Below, piece after piece: positions 49,773 through 59,574 of a DNA stretch of 64,000 nt. A program made the translations under genes and the position numbers. Under the pieces are notes generated by a model. That model worked only from the letters and a program-made list of their open reading frames with translations. It did not search any database and was not told the DNA's origin. Origin of the DNA: Rhynchopus sp. YZ270_cl-10 (lineage: Eukaryota > Euglenozoa > Diplonemea > Diplonemida > Diplonemidae); the NCBI GenBank assembly GCA_964035575.1, contig OZ037916.1, positions 992,001-1,056,000 on the forward strand, in the 5' to 3' direction. The first letter of the stretch is position 1, and each line of letters begins with the position of its first letter.

Positions 49773-49814
49773 CCCCCCTGTTTCATACACGGGGGCGTGG
49801 GTGGTACTGCCGCC
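49773..49814 (+). promoter_or_regulatory. Stem-loop pair after H2B copy 2
   Basis: The same as after copy 1: CCCCC / GGGGG (49773-49795) and GGTGG / CCGCC (49800-49814), then TTTT. A further palindrome, GTGCTGT / ACAGCAC (49919-49933), lies in the leader of the next gene and resembles the first hairpin after H4. Confidence 0.55.
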
Positions 49815-50054
49815 TTTTAATACAAACCAAGACACCTCCCCCTACTATTTTTGCAATAAACAAACGCCCCACAATCACCACCTCTCATATCACTCTGGTC
49901 CTCACCATGAGATGCGCTGTGCTGTGACAGCACTGTGCACAGGGTGTATTACCACTAGCGACACCTGCTTTGTGTTCCTATTCCCTTCCCTTCACTCTCC
50001 TCTGTATCACTCACACCCCACAGCTTCTACCACACACCACAAAGCAAACTCACA

Positions 50055-50321
50055 ATGCCGAGGTTCGAGTCGATCACGATTGCCAAGCCGGACGCGAAGC
50101 GCTCTGCCAAGATCAAGGAGGCAGCGAAGGCGAGGAAGGACGCTGTGAGAATTGCAGTGAAGAAGGTGAAGGACGCTGAGAAGCAGAAGCGTGCGGACGC
50201 GAGGGCCAAGAAGGCGGCGAAGAAGGAGGAGAAGGCGAAGAAGGCAAAGAAGGCCAAGAAGACCACCACGAAGAAGAAGGGAACCGCGACAAAGAAGAAG
50301 GCCAAGACCACGAAGAAGTAA
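50055..50321 (+). CDS. H1: Lys-rich linker histone H1-like, copy 2
   Basis: 88 residues, one residue different from copy 1 (Ser to Ala near residue 77). The leader from the acceptor at 50022-50023 to the ATG is nearly identical to that of copy 1. The 3' side diverges soon after the stop: the first 20 bases match, then it changes and has its own perfect hairpin. Together with H2B copy 2 it forms a duplicated H2B-H1 pair at the end of the cluster. Confidence 0.88.
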   Translation: MPRFESITIAKPDAKRSAKIKEAAKARKDAVRIAVKKVKDAEKQKRADARAKKAAKKEEKAKKAKKAKKTTTKKKGTATKKKAKTTKK

Positions 50322-50420
50322 GCCTGCGGCCAGAACGTAGCTACGTTGAATTTGCGCCTTTTGCCTTCTGTTCCATATCTACCCAATATGCTCTATTTAG
50401 TTGTGTATTTAATATTTGTC

Positions 50421-50445
50421 CTCTGTGGGTGGACAACCCACAGAG
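50421..50445 (+). promoter_or_regulatory. Perfect 10-bp stem-loop after H1 copy 2
   Basis: CTCTGTGGGT (50421-50430) pairs with ACCCACAGAG (50436-50445) around GGACA, 100 bases after the stop. A second, wide-loop pairing of TGTGGCAC and GTGCCACA (about 50507-50557) may play the role of hairpin B. Confidence 0.65.
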
Positions 50446-50819
50446 TACTCTCTGCTTATGTTTCGCCTAATTTTGACGTTTTTTTTTATGGCATTTGTGG
50501 CACCTGCCTGCACAAGAGGCACTTGACACTCTCACATAATGTGCCACACACCCGCTCTTCCTGTTCAATACATTTGACCTATTTTTTGCGTGCCCTGCAC
50601 GCCCCGCATAGGCGTTCCACCCAACACTTTTTGGCAACGTCATGACCCTTAACGTACACCCCATACCCATGTAACCCTAATACAAAAGAAAACGATACAA
50701 ACGCATTATTTTCAGGTTTTCTGCACCGTTTTTTTACCCCTTCTCTTCCATCACAACCTAGGACCACCCCCCCTTCTTCTTTATCATTTTCCACCCCAAA
50801 ACTTTACTGAGAACACAGC

Positions 50820-52005
50820 ATGGACCCTACCGCAGATGCTATAGTTGAAGAGCGTGAGCGCGTACAGATGTGGGTTGGCGTTCCTGATGGTGGTCTGGCG
50901 TTTACGGAGCAGCCGAGGGCGACCACATGCAAGCTTGGAGGACGGGCAACGTTTTCGCAAACAGATGCAGGGCAGGCTGCAGAGGCGGCTCTGAAGGAGA
51001 AGGCGAACTGTAGTGTCTGTGGTGACGCGATGTACCTTCTTGTGCAGAGCTTCTGCCCGGATGATGAGATGGAGCGTATCATTTATGTTCTTGTGTGCAA
51101 TAGCAGTCATTGCCACGAGAAGAAGGATCGGTGTGCACCATGGAAGGTGTTCCGCTTTCAGGAGAAGGAGATCCTCGATGATGAGCGGCCAGGAGCATTG
51201 GATGCGGAGGAGGAGGACCTAGAGGACATTGCGGTGCCGCCTGCACAGAAGTGGTGCTACCCGGAGATGGCGTTCGACACCTTCGAGGAGCCAGAGGTAA
51301 CCAGCAACGCTGAGGAGCTGGCAAAGATTGAGGGGGCAAGTGGTGGGGGTGAAGCTGGGGGTGAACTCAGCGACAGCATCACCCCAGAAGACCTCACCAG
51401 CGTCGAGGCGAGCGGATGCGTCAACATGACGGATGAGACTGTCGCGAAGTTCCAGGCAAGGTTGTCGCGTTGTCCCCAGCAGGTGTTGCGGTGGGGTAGA
51501 GGGGCGAAGCCGTTGTGGTTAAGTATGGATTTTCTTTAGTGTGTGCGTTTCACCACAACCTGTCTCCCATGGGTTTTATCGTGCGATGAGTGTTAAGTTT
51601 CTATTTTTCCGTCATTCTTTTCATTAAAGCATTTACCGGATTTTGGAAAATAATCAATATATCGCCACTCTGTCTGTGTGCTCGGAGGCATCACATTCCG
51701 ACGTCTTTAGTTCTATTTCCATAATTATTCCATCATCCCACACAGCAAGCAACCACCGCCCCACGGCAACGTCGATAGAGGCCTGCCCCTGCTGCGGGGG
51801 GGAGCGTCAGTTCGAACTGCAGCTGCTCCCCACGCTTGTGTGGGTGTTGAAGCCAAACCAGCACCTCAAACCAACGTGCAACATGTCCGACGAAGGACTT
51901 GACTTCGGCACAGTCGCCATCTACACCTGCCCTAACGAAGCATGCAAAGAGAAGGAAGGCCTCTTCGAAGAATACTGCCACGTCCAGCCCCAGCCGACAG
52001 AATAG
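50820..52005 (+). CDS. PDCD2/Tsr4-like ribosome-assembly protein (2 exons)
   Basis: Exons 50820-51522 and 51746-52005 encode 320 residues. The PDCD2/Tsr4 family acts as a dedicated chaperone for ribosomal protein uS5 during 40S assembly (known for yeast and animals). The N-terminal WVGVPDGGL start, a Cys pair in ANCSVCGDAMYLLVQ and VCNSSHCHEKK match the family. The C-terminal PDCD2_C domain is split by the intron: QVLRWGRGAKPLWL, then CPCCGGERQFELQLLPTL and FGTVAIYTC. The 223-nt intron (GTATGG...CACAG, phase 1) contains an R1 fragment (51537-51606). The middle (about 120-200) is acidic and low-complexity. No MYND finger is seen. Confidence 0.88.
51537..51606 (+). repeat. R1 fragment inside the PDCD2-like intron
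   Basis: GTGTGTGCGTTTCACCACAA and ATCGTGCGATGAGTG through GTTTCTATTT match the last 65-70 bases of R1. It starts about 14 bases after the 5' splice site, so it arrived in, or helped form, this intron. Confidence 0.75.
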
Positions 52006-52601
52006 GGGTTGTCTTGTGTTTACCTCCCCACAACTGGTTGTAGTTTTTATGTTCAAGACGGAAAGATATTTTCGTTTTTTTAGATGTCTATTTCATTGTG
52101 AGTATTTTGAAGAATGAAAAAGTACAGCAAGGTGGTTGTGTAACTTTTCTGTATTTTTTTGCCAAAAAGGTAAATGTTGGTTTCTTTAGTCATTTTTCTG
52201 TGATTTGCTATTTAGAATTTGGGGTCATTTAGGGGGAGCAAAGGGGTGTGCAATCAATGGGGTGGGGCGGGGATAAAAGATAACATCAACGTTGGAATCG
52301 CCCGAATTGGGGTGTTTTTGTTAGTATCAGAGGTTTTTTATGTCTTACGATGTCAGGTGGGTTATGTGCACGGGACATCTTTTTGCTTCTCATATTTTAT
52401 TTCTTTCTTTTTGTTGGATCATTTGCTTTTCAATAGCAAAGAAAAAAACTTCAAAAAAACAATCTGGCTTAATGAAGGTTACAAAAAGCGTTACTTTCTT
52501 CTCTTCTTTCTTTTAGGTTCATCTTACAAACTATTCTTTTCTAGGTGGTCAAAATCGCTTTTAGGTACATTGCCACAGGGCTTTGTATTTTTTTTTGTGT
52601 C

Positions 52602-52773
52602 ACCTCATGAAGGAGGAAATAGAAACAAAGCATTTGAACACACTTTTGCGGTTCTAGGGACGAACCGCGCTGCAGAGACACTCCTCACCCAAACAGGTCG
52701 AGGTGTGTGTGCGTTTCACCATAACCTGTCTCCCATGGGTTTTATTGTGTGATGAGTGTTAAAGTTTCTATTT
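52602..52773 (+). repeat. Structured dispersed repeat R1, copy C
   Basis: A full-length copy of about 172 bp, closest to copy B. The hairpin GCGGTTC / GAACCGC, GGTCGAGGTGTG and CCCATGGG are all present. Confidence 0.75.
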
Positions 52774-52811
52774 CGAGACACCTTTCATTGCGATACCGAT
52801 TGTTGATCAAG

Positions 52812-52945
52812 GTGGCCAATGAGAGGCTTAGGTTCATAAACCCCCTTTTTTTTGTACAAGACTCTGGGGGTTCGATACCCCCGCGGAGTGTCAAGTGTCC
52901 CCCCCTCTGCGTCATAGTGGTTTGCACTATCAACGTTACCTTTTC
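52812..52945 (+). repeat. Composite R3 + R2 module
   Basis: GAGAGGCTTAGGTTCATAAAC (R3, with one base beyond the core) and a T tract are followed by CTCTGGGGGTTCGATACC, GCGGAGTGTCAAGTG and GTTTGCACTATCAAC (R2) and another T tract. A similar composite order is seen at 59177-59310, so R3 and R2 may be parts of one larger repeat. Confidence 0.6.
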
Positions 52946-53143
52946 TTATTTTGTGGCTGAGATGCGTTTTCAGGACGTTTCGAACTACTCTTTGTTTTCG
53001 GTTATATCATATTCGTTTCATTTTCTTTCCCAAAAGTATTCCCCGTGGATCAGTGTTTTCTGCGTGAAAAGGAGTTTTTGCACCATTCAACATAAGGATG
53101 GGGCCATTTTTATTGATCCCACTCCTGCTATCGATGTATTGAT

Positions 53144-53247
53144 TACCGTATTCGTAAATATGTTCGACCGTAATAAAGTTCGTCCTTTTCCGGATTTTTC
53201 TGGAAGTTCGTCCTTTTTTACGGTCGAACATTTTTACGAATACGGTA
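53144..53247. mobile_element. Foldback MITE, TACCGTATTCG family, copy 3
   Basis: The best-preserved copy, 104 bp: TACCGTATTCGTAAA at the left and TTTTTACGAATACGGTA at the right, then GTTCGACCGTAA / TTACGGTCGAAC inside, and GTTCGTCC repeated around the centre. The whole could form one long hairpin. Confidence 0.8.
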
Positions 53248-54342
53248 GTTAGTATTATGTTGCAATACCATTCAACTTCTCTTTTTCTTTTTTGTATTCC
53301 CTTCCCGTCTTCCCTATCCTCCGGAGTACAGCAGCAAAACGCAACGTTCACACAACACGAAAAAAACCCACAACGTTCTTTTAATGTCTATAATCAAAGG
53401 TGCGGCCTATGGGGGGTACACCCTTAAGCCTTTGCACACAGTGTTAGACCCCTTGGTTCCGTGTTCATGAAGCGGACCTTTTTAAAATTGGGAGGGGGGG
53501 TGGAATTGAGATCCTTTTTGTGTTTTCATCTGGGGCTGGCATCGCGGGGTGAGGTGTTAACCATTTTCTTTGAGAAACTGTCTTTTTTTTTTTTTTTTTT
53601 TTCCTTCATAATTTGTGCAATTCCTGACACAGTCAGATGATGCCGTGCGATTAACGATTGTGATCAAGGTGAATAAGAACGAAAGAAGCTTAGGTTCATC
53701 TTAGAAACTTTTTTCTTCTTTTTTGTTGATCCCCTATACCCATGCTATCAATTTATTGAATGCATACGTTGAAATGCTTTTTTGAAACGTCATCTCTTTT
53801 GTCTGCCCTTTTTTTTTGGAACCAATAACGTTTCCCCGATTGTTTTACTTTTCATTTTTTTTTGTGTTCACACAACTCTTCTGCAGAGTCTGAACCGTAT
53901 GGTCTATCAGTCAAATGGGGGGGTGGGGCGCGCTGACAAATAAATTGTGCACAACACTTTGTTAGCGCAGCTCAAAAAATAAAGAAAAATAAAATTTCCT
54001 CTCTCGTGATCCAAAAAAAAATTCTGAAACACCTTTCCCATCCCCCTCGCTTCTTCCCTCCACACCCCCTCCTCTGCAGCTGTGAACAAGCCGGGTCCCT
54101 GGGTCCTGGTCCCGGTCCAGGTCCCAGTCCGGCCGAGAATATTCGGGTCCCCGGTCACCGAATTCTCAGCTGTGCCCCCCCTCCCACCCCTTCCCGCATC
54201 ACTCATTACACCCCACCACAAACAGACGACACCTACTTGAGATACAACAAAAGTACGACAAAATCAATGCCCCTTTCATAATACAAGACACACCCCCCTT
54301 TCCTCCTCTTCCTGGATTTTTCTTTTTGATTGAAATACAAAA

Positions 54343-56700
54343 ATGGATGTTGACGGTTCCCCTTCTTCTCCTTCTCCGCTTGACAGTCCCACCCCTGCAA
54401 CACCTAAACCCCACAGCAAACCCGAGGGTCTTTCTGTTAGCTCCTCTACAGAAGGGGAGAGTGTCGCCGCAACGTTGTGTAGTAGTGGGAAGGAGGTTGT
54501 TGCTGATGAAGCTGAAGGGAGTTCGTTTCGTTTTGTGAGGCCCGAGGTGCTTCATTTTGTCTCAGATAGGCAGAAGGCGAAACGGCAGGCGGCCAATACG
54601 GCGCGGGCTGATAAATTGCATAAATCAATTCTTGCGCTCGATCCAGATTCTTTCATTGCCTCTGCAAAATCACATCGTCTCCGCAAAGAGCATGAATTCA
54701 CCCGCCGAACCTCAACCGGGTTCAACATTCTCCCTAATGATACTACCGCGTGGACGCCTACGCCTACCCCTCACGGTTTGACCACCCTTCTTTCTCGCAC
54801 ACCGTCTTTTGAAATGTCTGAAGGTATTGCTCTTACGGCAGAGAATCTTGCAGCGAGGGAGATACCTGGAGTATCGGCAGACCGGGTGGATCGGTGGGGG
54901 GAGGAGGTGGGGGGAGGGGGGATAAGGTTTTCGGAGGAGGATGATTTGGTGTTGCCTGGAGAGCCGAAAGGGGGGTCGGTGAGGTTGCATGAGTCTGTCG
55001 CAGGGTTGTTGCAGAAGGGATGCCCATTAGGTTTAACTGAAGCAGAGTGGTTGGGGAAGCTTGCAGAGGTGCAGCGAACGCTAGATGAACACCAAGAAGC
55101 GATATCGCAGCACAACGCTGCAGCGCAGTGCAGTCTCATTCAAGGTGCCGAAGACTATGAAGATCTGAAACGCATGGAAATCAACACCTCCCTCCGCAAT
55201 CATCTCCTCTATAATGCTGACAACCGCCCCATATTCCCAAAAAACTTTCAATACAAAAACCACAATGAATACCTCAAATCCCGCCTCCATCTTTACATAG
55301 AAGATGCAGTCGTACGCAAACGGGTAGGCAAACGAATGCTTTTGGAATTTGCTGAAGATGAACGCGCCTATTCTCAAGCACAAACCTTAAGGGTGCCTCA
55401 TGAAAATCGACGTGGTGTGTCAACATCTGCTCCTAGAAGAAGCATTGCAGCACCTCCACGAACCGACCCGGAGGAGGAAGAGGAAGAGGTTTTACCACAA
55501 AAAACGGTCGCAGATTTGTTTCCAAAACACCAAAAAAAGGTGGAAAAACCGGTGTTCTCTGTTACCCTTTTGGATGCTCTCATTAAACGGCGGGAGGAGC
55601 GGTATCAAACAGAGAATGTGAATAAGACGTTAAACGCAGTGTCGCTACTTCTGCAACGCCGTGGTCGCGGTGAGTGTAGCAGAACGGAGGTTACCTCTGA
55701 CCCTTCACGGAGTAGGCCTGGCACTGCGTCGTCCCCGACACTTCTGTTGGATTCAGCCCCTGACGTCAATCTGTTTGTGAACAATGTACTTCGCGAAGTG
55801 TCTCTTGAGGAACGAGCTGCGGCGAGGAAAGGCTTTTTGCGGTCCCCCGATATGCACAGTACTACAGCGAATATACCGAGCTTTCCTGCAAGGTTGGTGC
55901 GGCTTGGGGATGGGGTGGTCGTAGCGCATGGTGTATCTCCAACGAAACAAGCGAGTTTGGTGCGTCCTACGCTCATAAAAAGCCATGAAGCGATTTTACA
56001 GCAGACCTTTGCAACACATTTCGGCTCTGCAATTCAATCACTTCGCCCTACAAAGCAGAGTCTTCCCAATGAAATCGATACCTTTCCGATAATGACGCTT
56101 CATGGGGAGGCGCTTCCCGTTGTAGCAAGCATTGCGTTACCACAATATTCAGTTGATGTGACAGAGCTGCGGTCGTGCACCCGCCCGCACTACCCTTCCC
56201 CAACAGACTCCGAGGATGAGACCATCGAAGGCTGTAGAGTTCTTGGCAAGCAAAGAGAACGGCGTGCATTCCTCAAGCGTCTCTTTGCGGAGGAGAACCC
56301 AGCCGATAAGGTGATCGGAGAGAGTGGTGGCATGATTGGGTCGCCCGCTGCCTCGCCGAAGAAGGGTGCGGCGCCCCTCAAGAAGCTTGGGGAGGTGGGT
56401 GCCCCTCTGAATCGTCGGACCTCGCAGATGTGTCCTGTGCAGGCGGGGAAGGGTGGAGGTGGAGGGGGTGTGAAACGGCAGTCGCAAAGAAGGCGAGAAG
56501 GGGATTTGAAGATGTTTCTCGCGCGTTGTCCCGCGAGGCGTGATGGAGCGGTGGGTGGTGGTGGTGGTGGTGGTGGAGGGGTGGGGAGTGTCAAAGCGGT
56601 TGTTGGTGCGGTGAAGGCGCAGCAGGACAGTGCACTGCTGTTAGTGCGAGAGCGGCAGTGGCGGCGTATGAGGGCGGAGCGGGGTGGGGTTGCTGCGTGA
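54343..56700 (+). CDS. Unrecognised, largely disordered protein, 785 residues
   Basis: Single exon. No family recognised. The first 65 residues are Ser/Pro-rich. A more ordered region follows: RPEVLHFVSDRQKAKRQAAN, then about residues 210-345, helical and charged (EWLGKLAEVQRTLDEHQEA; LRNHLLYNADNRPIF; LKSRLHLYIEDAVVRKRVG). An acidic run (DPEEEEEEVLP) and a Ser/Arg-rich stretch follow. The last 80 residues hold Gly runs (eight or nine in a row) between basic segments (VKRQSQRRREGDLKMFLARC; QWRRMRAERGG). No signal peptide or membrane span. It could be a cytoskeleton- or RNA-associated protein. The start lacks a close upstream acceptor AG, so a leader or upstream exon may be missing from this model. 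Confidence 0.7.
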   Translation: MDVDGSPSSPSPLDSPTPATPKPHSKPEGLSVSSSTEGESVAATLCSSGKEVVADEAEGSSFRFVRPEVLHFVSDRQKAKRQAANTARADKLHKSILALDPDSFIASAKSHRLRKEHEFTRRTSTGFNILPNDTTAWTPTPTPHGLTTLLSRTPSFEMSEGIALTAENLAAREIPGVSADRVDRWGEEVGGGGIRFSEEDDLVLPGEPKGGSVRLHESVAGLLQKGCPLGLTEAEWLGKLAEVQRTLDEHQEAISQHNAAAQCSLIQGAEDYEDLKRMEINTSLRNHLLYNADNRPIFPKNFQYKNHNEYLKSRLHLYIEDAVVRKRVGKRMLLEFAEDERAYSQAQTLRVPHENRRGVSTSAPRRSIAAPPRTDPEEEEEEVLPQKTVADLFPKHQKKVEKPVFSVTLLDALIKRREERYQTENVNKTLNAVSLLLQRRGRGECSRTEVTSDPSRSRPGTASSPTLLLDSAPDVNLFVNNVLREVSLEERAAARKGFLRSPDMHSTTANIPSFPARLVRLGDGVVVAHGVSPTKQASLVRPTLIKSHEAILQQTFATHFGSAIQSLRPTKQSLPNEIDTFPIMTLHGEALPVVASIALPQYSVDVTELRSCTRPHYPSPTDSEDETIEGCRVLGKQRERRAFLKRLFAEENPADKVIGESGGMIGSPAASPKKGAAPLKKLGEVGAPLNRRTSQMCPVQAGKGGGGGGVKRQSQRRREGDLKMFLARCPARRDGAVGGGGGGGGGVGSVKAVVGAVKAQQDSALLLVRERQWRRMRAERGGVAA

Positions 56701-57069
56701 CGTTCGTTTGATGTCGTTTTATGGTGAAGTTCTTCCGCTCGCAGGGGGTTGGTGTGCTTCAGGAGGTGCTTTTTGTTGCCCTGTCTAGATGAATGTTTCA
56801 TCTTTCAAGTTTTGTCTGTGGTGTGAGATTACATTTTTTTTTTTACGAAAAAAAGGTAATGTGTGTCGTGGAGGACTCATTTTTTGCAAACTTTTTCTCA
56901 TCATTCCTGGTGATCAAAGAAAGTATAGTGGAGCACACTCTAGGGTGGCTACACTATTCCAACCAAGTTTTCAAAGAAAGAGCTGAGATGTCTTTTTTCC
57001 CCCTCTTCTTTCTTTCCTGCTTTTCCATACCTCACTTTCAGCAATACACAAAAAAGGGTTAACAAGAAC

Positions 57070-58221
57070 ATGTTTAAGTCACGTTATGGTCAGCTCTACG
57101 AGATCAACCGTGGTCAAGAGTGGCGCTGGGAGATCGAGAACTGGAGCCACATGCGCGACGGGAAGATCATGGACTCCGAGCTGCTTGTCACGAGCGCCGG
57201 CGTTGCGTTCCACTTCCACTTGACGATCGACCAAATGAACGGGGAGGAAGTGGTGGGGTTCTACATTCACCACAAGGCCCGCCCGATCCCGAAGTACACT
57301 TTTGCGGTTGGGAACACCAAGGGGCGTGTCGTGCGGCAGCAGACTGCGCACACAATCCCGAAGGACACGAAGCGGTGTGGGCATCAGAAGGTGTGCAGCA
57401 ACCGGGTTCTGCGGAATGTGGTCGACAAGGCCTGTGATGACATATGTGTCGTGTGGTTCCGCTTCGACACGGACCGCATTGCGAGCAACGGGAACCTGGG
57501 TGAATTCATGTGGAACATCCCCGACTTCACAAACGTGCGTGTGGGCCCGTACACCTCGAAGAGCTTCTTCAGGGTGCACGAGGACGACCGCTGCACAGTC
57601 AAGCTCGATGTCGACCCGCACAACCGCGCCAACGTCATCCCGCACATCAGCCAGCGCCAGCAGCGCAACATCCCCTGCACCTTCAAGTTCCACACCCCCG
57701 CCCTCAGGGTCCTCCACACCACAGAGGAGTGCTCCCCAGGCAAGTGGCCCTCCGTCCCGTACGCAACACTGTGCGACCTTGACCAGGACAAGACCCTGCT
57801 CTGTTTGATCACCTTCCTCCAGGTATGTGTATTTTTATCTACTATTGACTCCCAAAACGGGGTCGTCAATAGTTGGCTGATGGTTGGGCAGCTCAGCAGA
57901 CCAACACCAACACCCCAACAGGCTGGCATCAAGAGAGAAGAACGTGTGCCCGTGACAGACATCACCGCGGTCCTGCCGCCCCCAGGCCAGCGCAGGGATG
58001 CGGATGGAGAGTTCGACAACATGGACGACGACAACATGGAGCCCGGCGGCATGTTCACGGACGACATGAGCGACGACGGCGAGCACGGCCGCACGATGAC
58101 CTCCGCACACCCTGAGGCACCTGCGGCAGCAGCACCGACACGCATCGACATCAACGTCGAGGCGCACCCAGAGGAGCCCCAACCACCATGCCCTCTGGAC
58201 GACGACGAGAAACAAGCGTAG
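57070..58221 (+). CDS. MATH-like domain protein (probably 2 exons)
   Basis: Likely exons 57070-57822 and 57922-58221, 350 residues. The acceptor TTTCAG is at 57036-57041. Residues 10-150 resemble a MATH/TRAF-C beta-sandwich: EWRWEIENWSHMRDGKIMDS, VTSAGVAFHFHLTID, EEVVGFYIHHKA; this is inference by pattern. Residues 150-250 look like a further beta-rich domain (VRVGPYTSKSFFRVHEDDR). The C-terminal 100 residues are acidic and low-complexity (DDDNMEPGGMFTDDMSDDG). The 99-nt intron (GTATGT...CAACAG) is stop-free and a multiple of three, so an unspliced 383-residue form would also be translated. MATH proteins often link substrates to ubiquitin ligases, but no such partner domain is present. Confidence 0.72.
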   Translation: MFKSRYGQLYEINRGQEWRWEIENWSHMRDGKIMDSELLVTSAGVAFHFHLTIDQMNGEEVVGFYIHHKARPIPKYTFAVGNTKGRVVRQQTAHTIPKDTKRCGHQKVCSNRVLRNVVDKACDDICVVWFRFDTDRIASNGNLGEFMWNIPDFTNVRVGPYTSKSFFRVHEDDRCTVKLDVDPHNRANVIPHISQRQQRNIPCTFKFHTPALRVLHTTEECSPGKWPSVPYATLCDLDQDKTLLCLITFLQVCVFLSTIDSQNGVVNSWLMVGQLSRPTPTPQQAGIKREERVPVTDITAVLPPPGQRRDADGEFDNMDDDNMEPGGMFTDDMSDDGEHGRTMTSAHPEAPAAAAPTRIDINVEAHPEEPQPPCPLDDDEKQA

Positions 58222-58245
58222 GCAGGAGGGGAACACTTTCGGGCA

Positions 58246-58271
58246 CACCATGCAGTTGTGACTGCATGGTG
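58246..58271 (+). other. Perfect 11-bp stem-loop after the MATH-like gene
   Basis: CACCATGCAGT (58246-58256) pairs with ACTGCATGGTG (58261-58271) around TGTG, 25 bases after the stop codon. G-rich sequence follows. It is placed closer to the stop than the histone hairpins. Confidence 0.7.
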
Positions 58272-59574
58272 GGGGTGGGGCATATCAAGGTGGGGGTGGG
58301 GGGTTTGTAAAGGCGTCTCCGTGTTCTGTGTGTACGCGTGTGTGTACTCCTTGTGTTCTGTGTGTGGAGGGGTTTCCCTGCACCACACACATCTAGCTTT
58401 TTTTGTATTTTGGGAAGTTTGTACTACTAAGCTTTAGTGGAGCTTAGGTTCATCTACAAACTTATCGTTTTTTTTTGAGGGGGAAAGAGGGGCAACTGCT
58501 TTTGTATGTGTGATGCGGAAGATGTACAAGGGGGGTGATGAGATTGTTTTCAAGAATTCTTCAAGACAACAACACTCAACCACTCCACAATAAAACCAAG
58601 ACACACACCAACACCCAAGATGTGTGCGCGCGCGGTATCATCTTCGTACTCGGTTATTATTTTTTTTCTTTTTTTTTTCGCTACAATTTTTTTTTGGCTC
58701 TGGTTCGCTCGTTTGGGGGGGAAAGGGGGGAGGGCAAACGCTGAACGTCGCTTTCTATTCGATTTTTTTTTTCTCTTTTTCTTTTTTGGTTCACGACACA
58801 ATGCTTTTTTCTCCCACCCACTTTCCTCCTTTTTCTCCTAAAAAAGGGGGGTATTTATGTCATCTTTTCAAACTATTTTTTGGGTCTGGTGTTTTGTTTT
58901 GTTTTTATTTCACAAAACATCATACAAACTCACTACGACTATTTCTTCAGGAATCGACCGTAACTTCAAGCACACACACATTCGTTTCGCCCTGCCACAG
59001 TTCTTTGTTTGATATATTTTTTTTGTTGTATTTGTAACCCATAGTATACACGTGACAAAAACGTTATAGTATGGTAGCATCAAAAATTTGAACGTGTCGC
59101 ATATTTTGTCACCAAAGTTGTTTCTGTTGTTTGTACGTTGGTTATTACCCTCATTATGCCCCCACTATCACTTTTTTGGTGACTAAGCTTCAGAGAGGGT
59201 TCATCTTACAAAAAAAAACCCCCCTTTTAAAAAAAAATTTTTTTTTGATAACCCACGGAGCGTCAGTACCCCCCTGTTATTCGCAGATGCGTTTTGCACA
59301 ATCAACTTCATCGTTTTTTTTTAAATTGTTCTGTGCCCCCCAAAAAAAAGAAATCCTTTCCTTATCGTAGTAGTCAAGACTGGCTGGAGGTGACAGCGTT
59401 CCCTGCAACGTGGTATCAACACATACTCCTACACCATTTTTTTTTAAACCTCATTTGATGTTCGCAAAAAAGAAAAGAGTATTTAGTACACTCTCAATGC
59501 TTTCTGTTCGTTATGAATATGAATGGAAAGCAATGCAAAATGTTGAGTTTTTTTAAATTTCAATGTTTGTATGT

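Larger units (their letters stand above)
52006..54342. other. Gene-free spacer
   Basis: No supported gene. Contents: R4 (52565-52595), R1 copy C (52602-52773), an R3/R2 composite (52812-52945), foldback MITE copy 3 (53144-53247), an R3-like module (53668-53710), the 53725-53770 block shared with 37838-37882, and a GGTCCC-rich patch (54093-54130). No clear acceptor AG lies just before the next gene. Confidence 0.55.
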
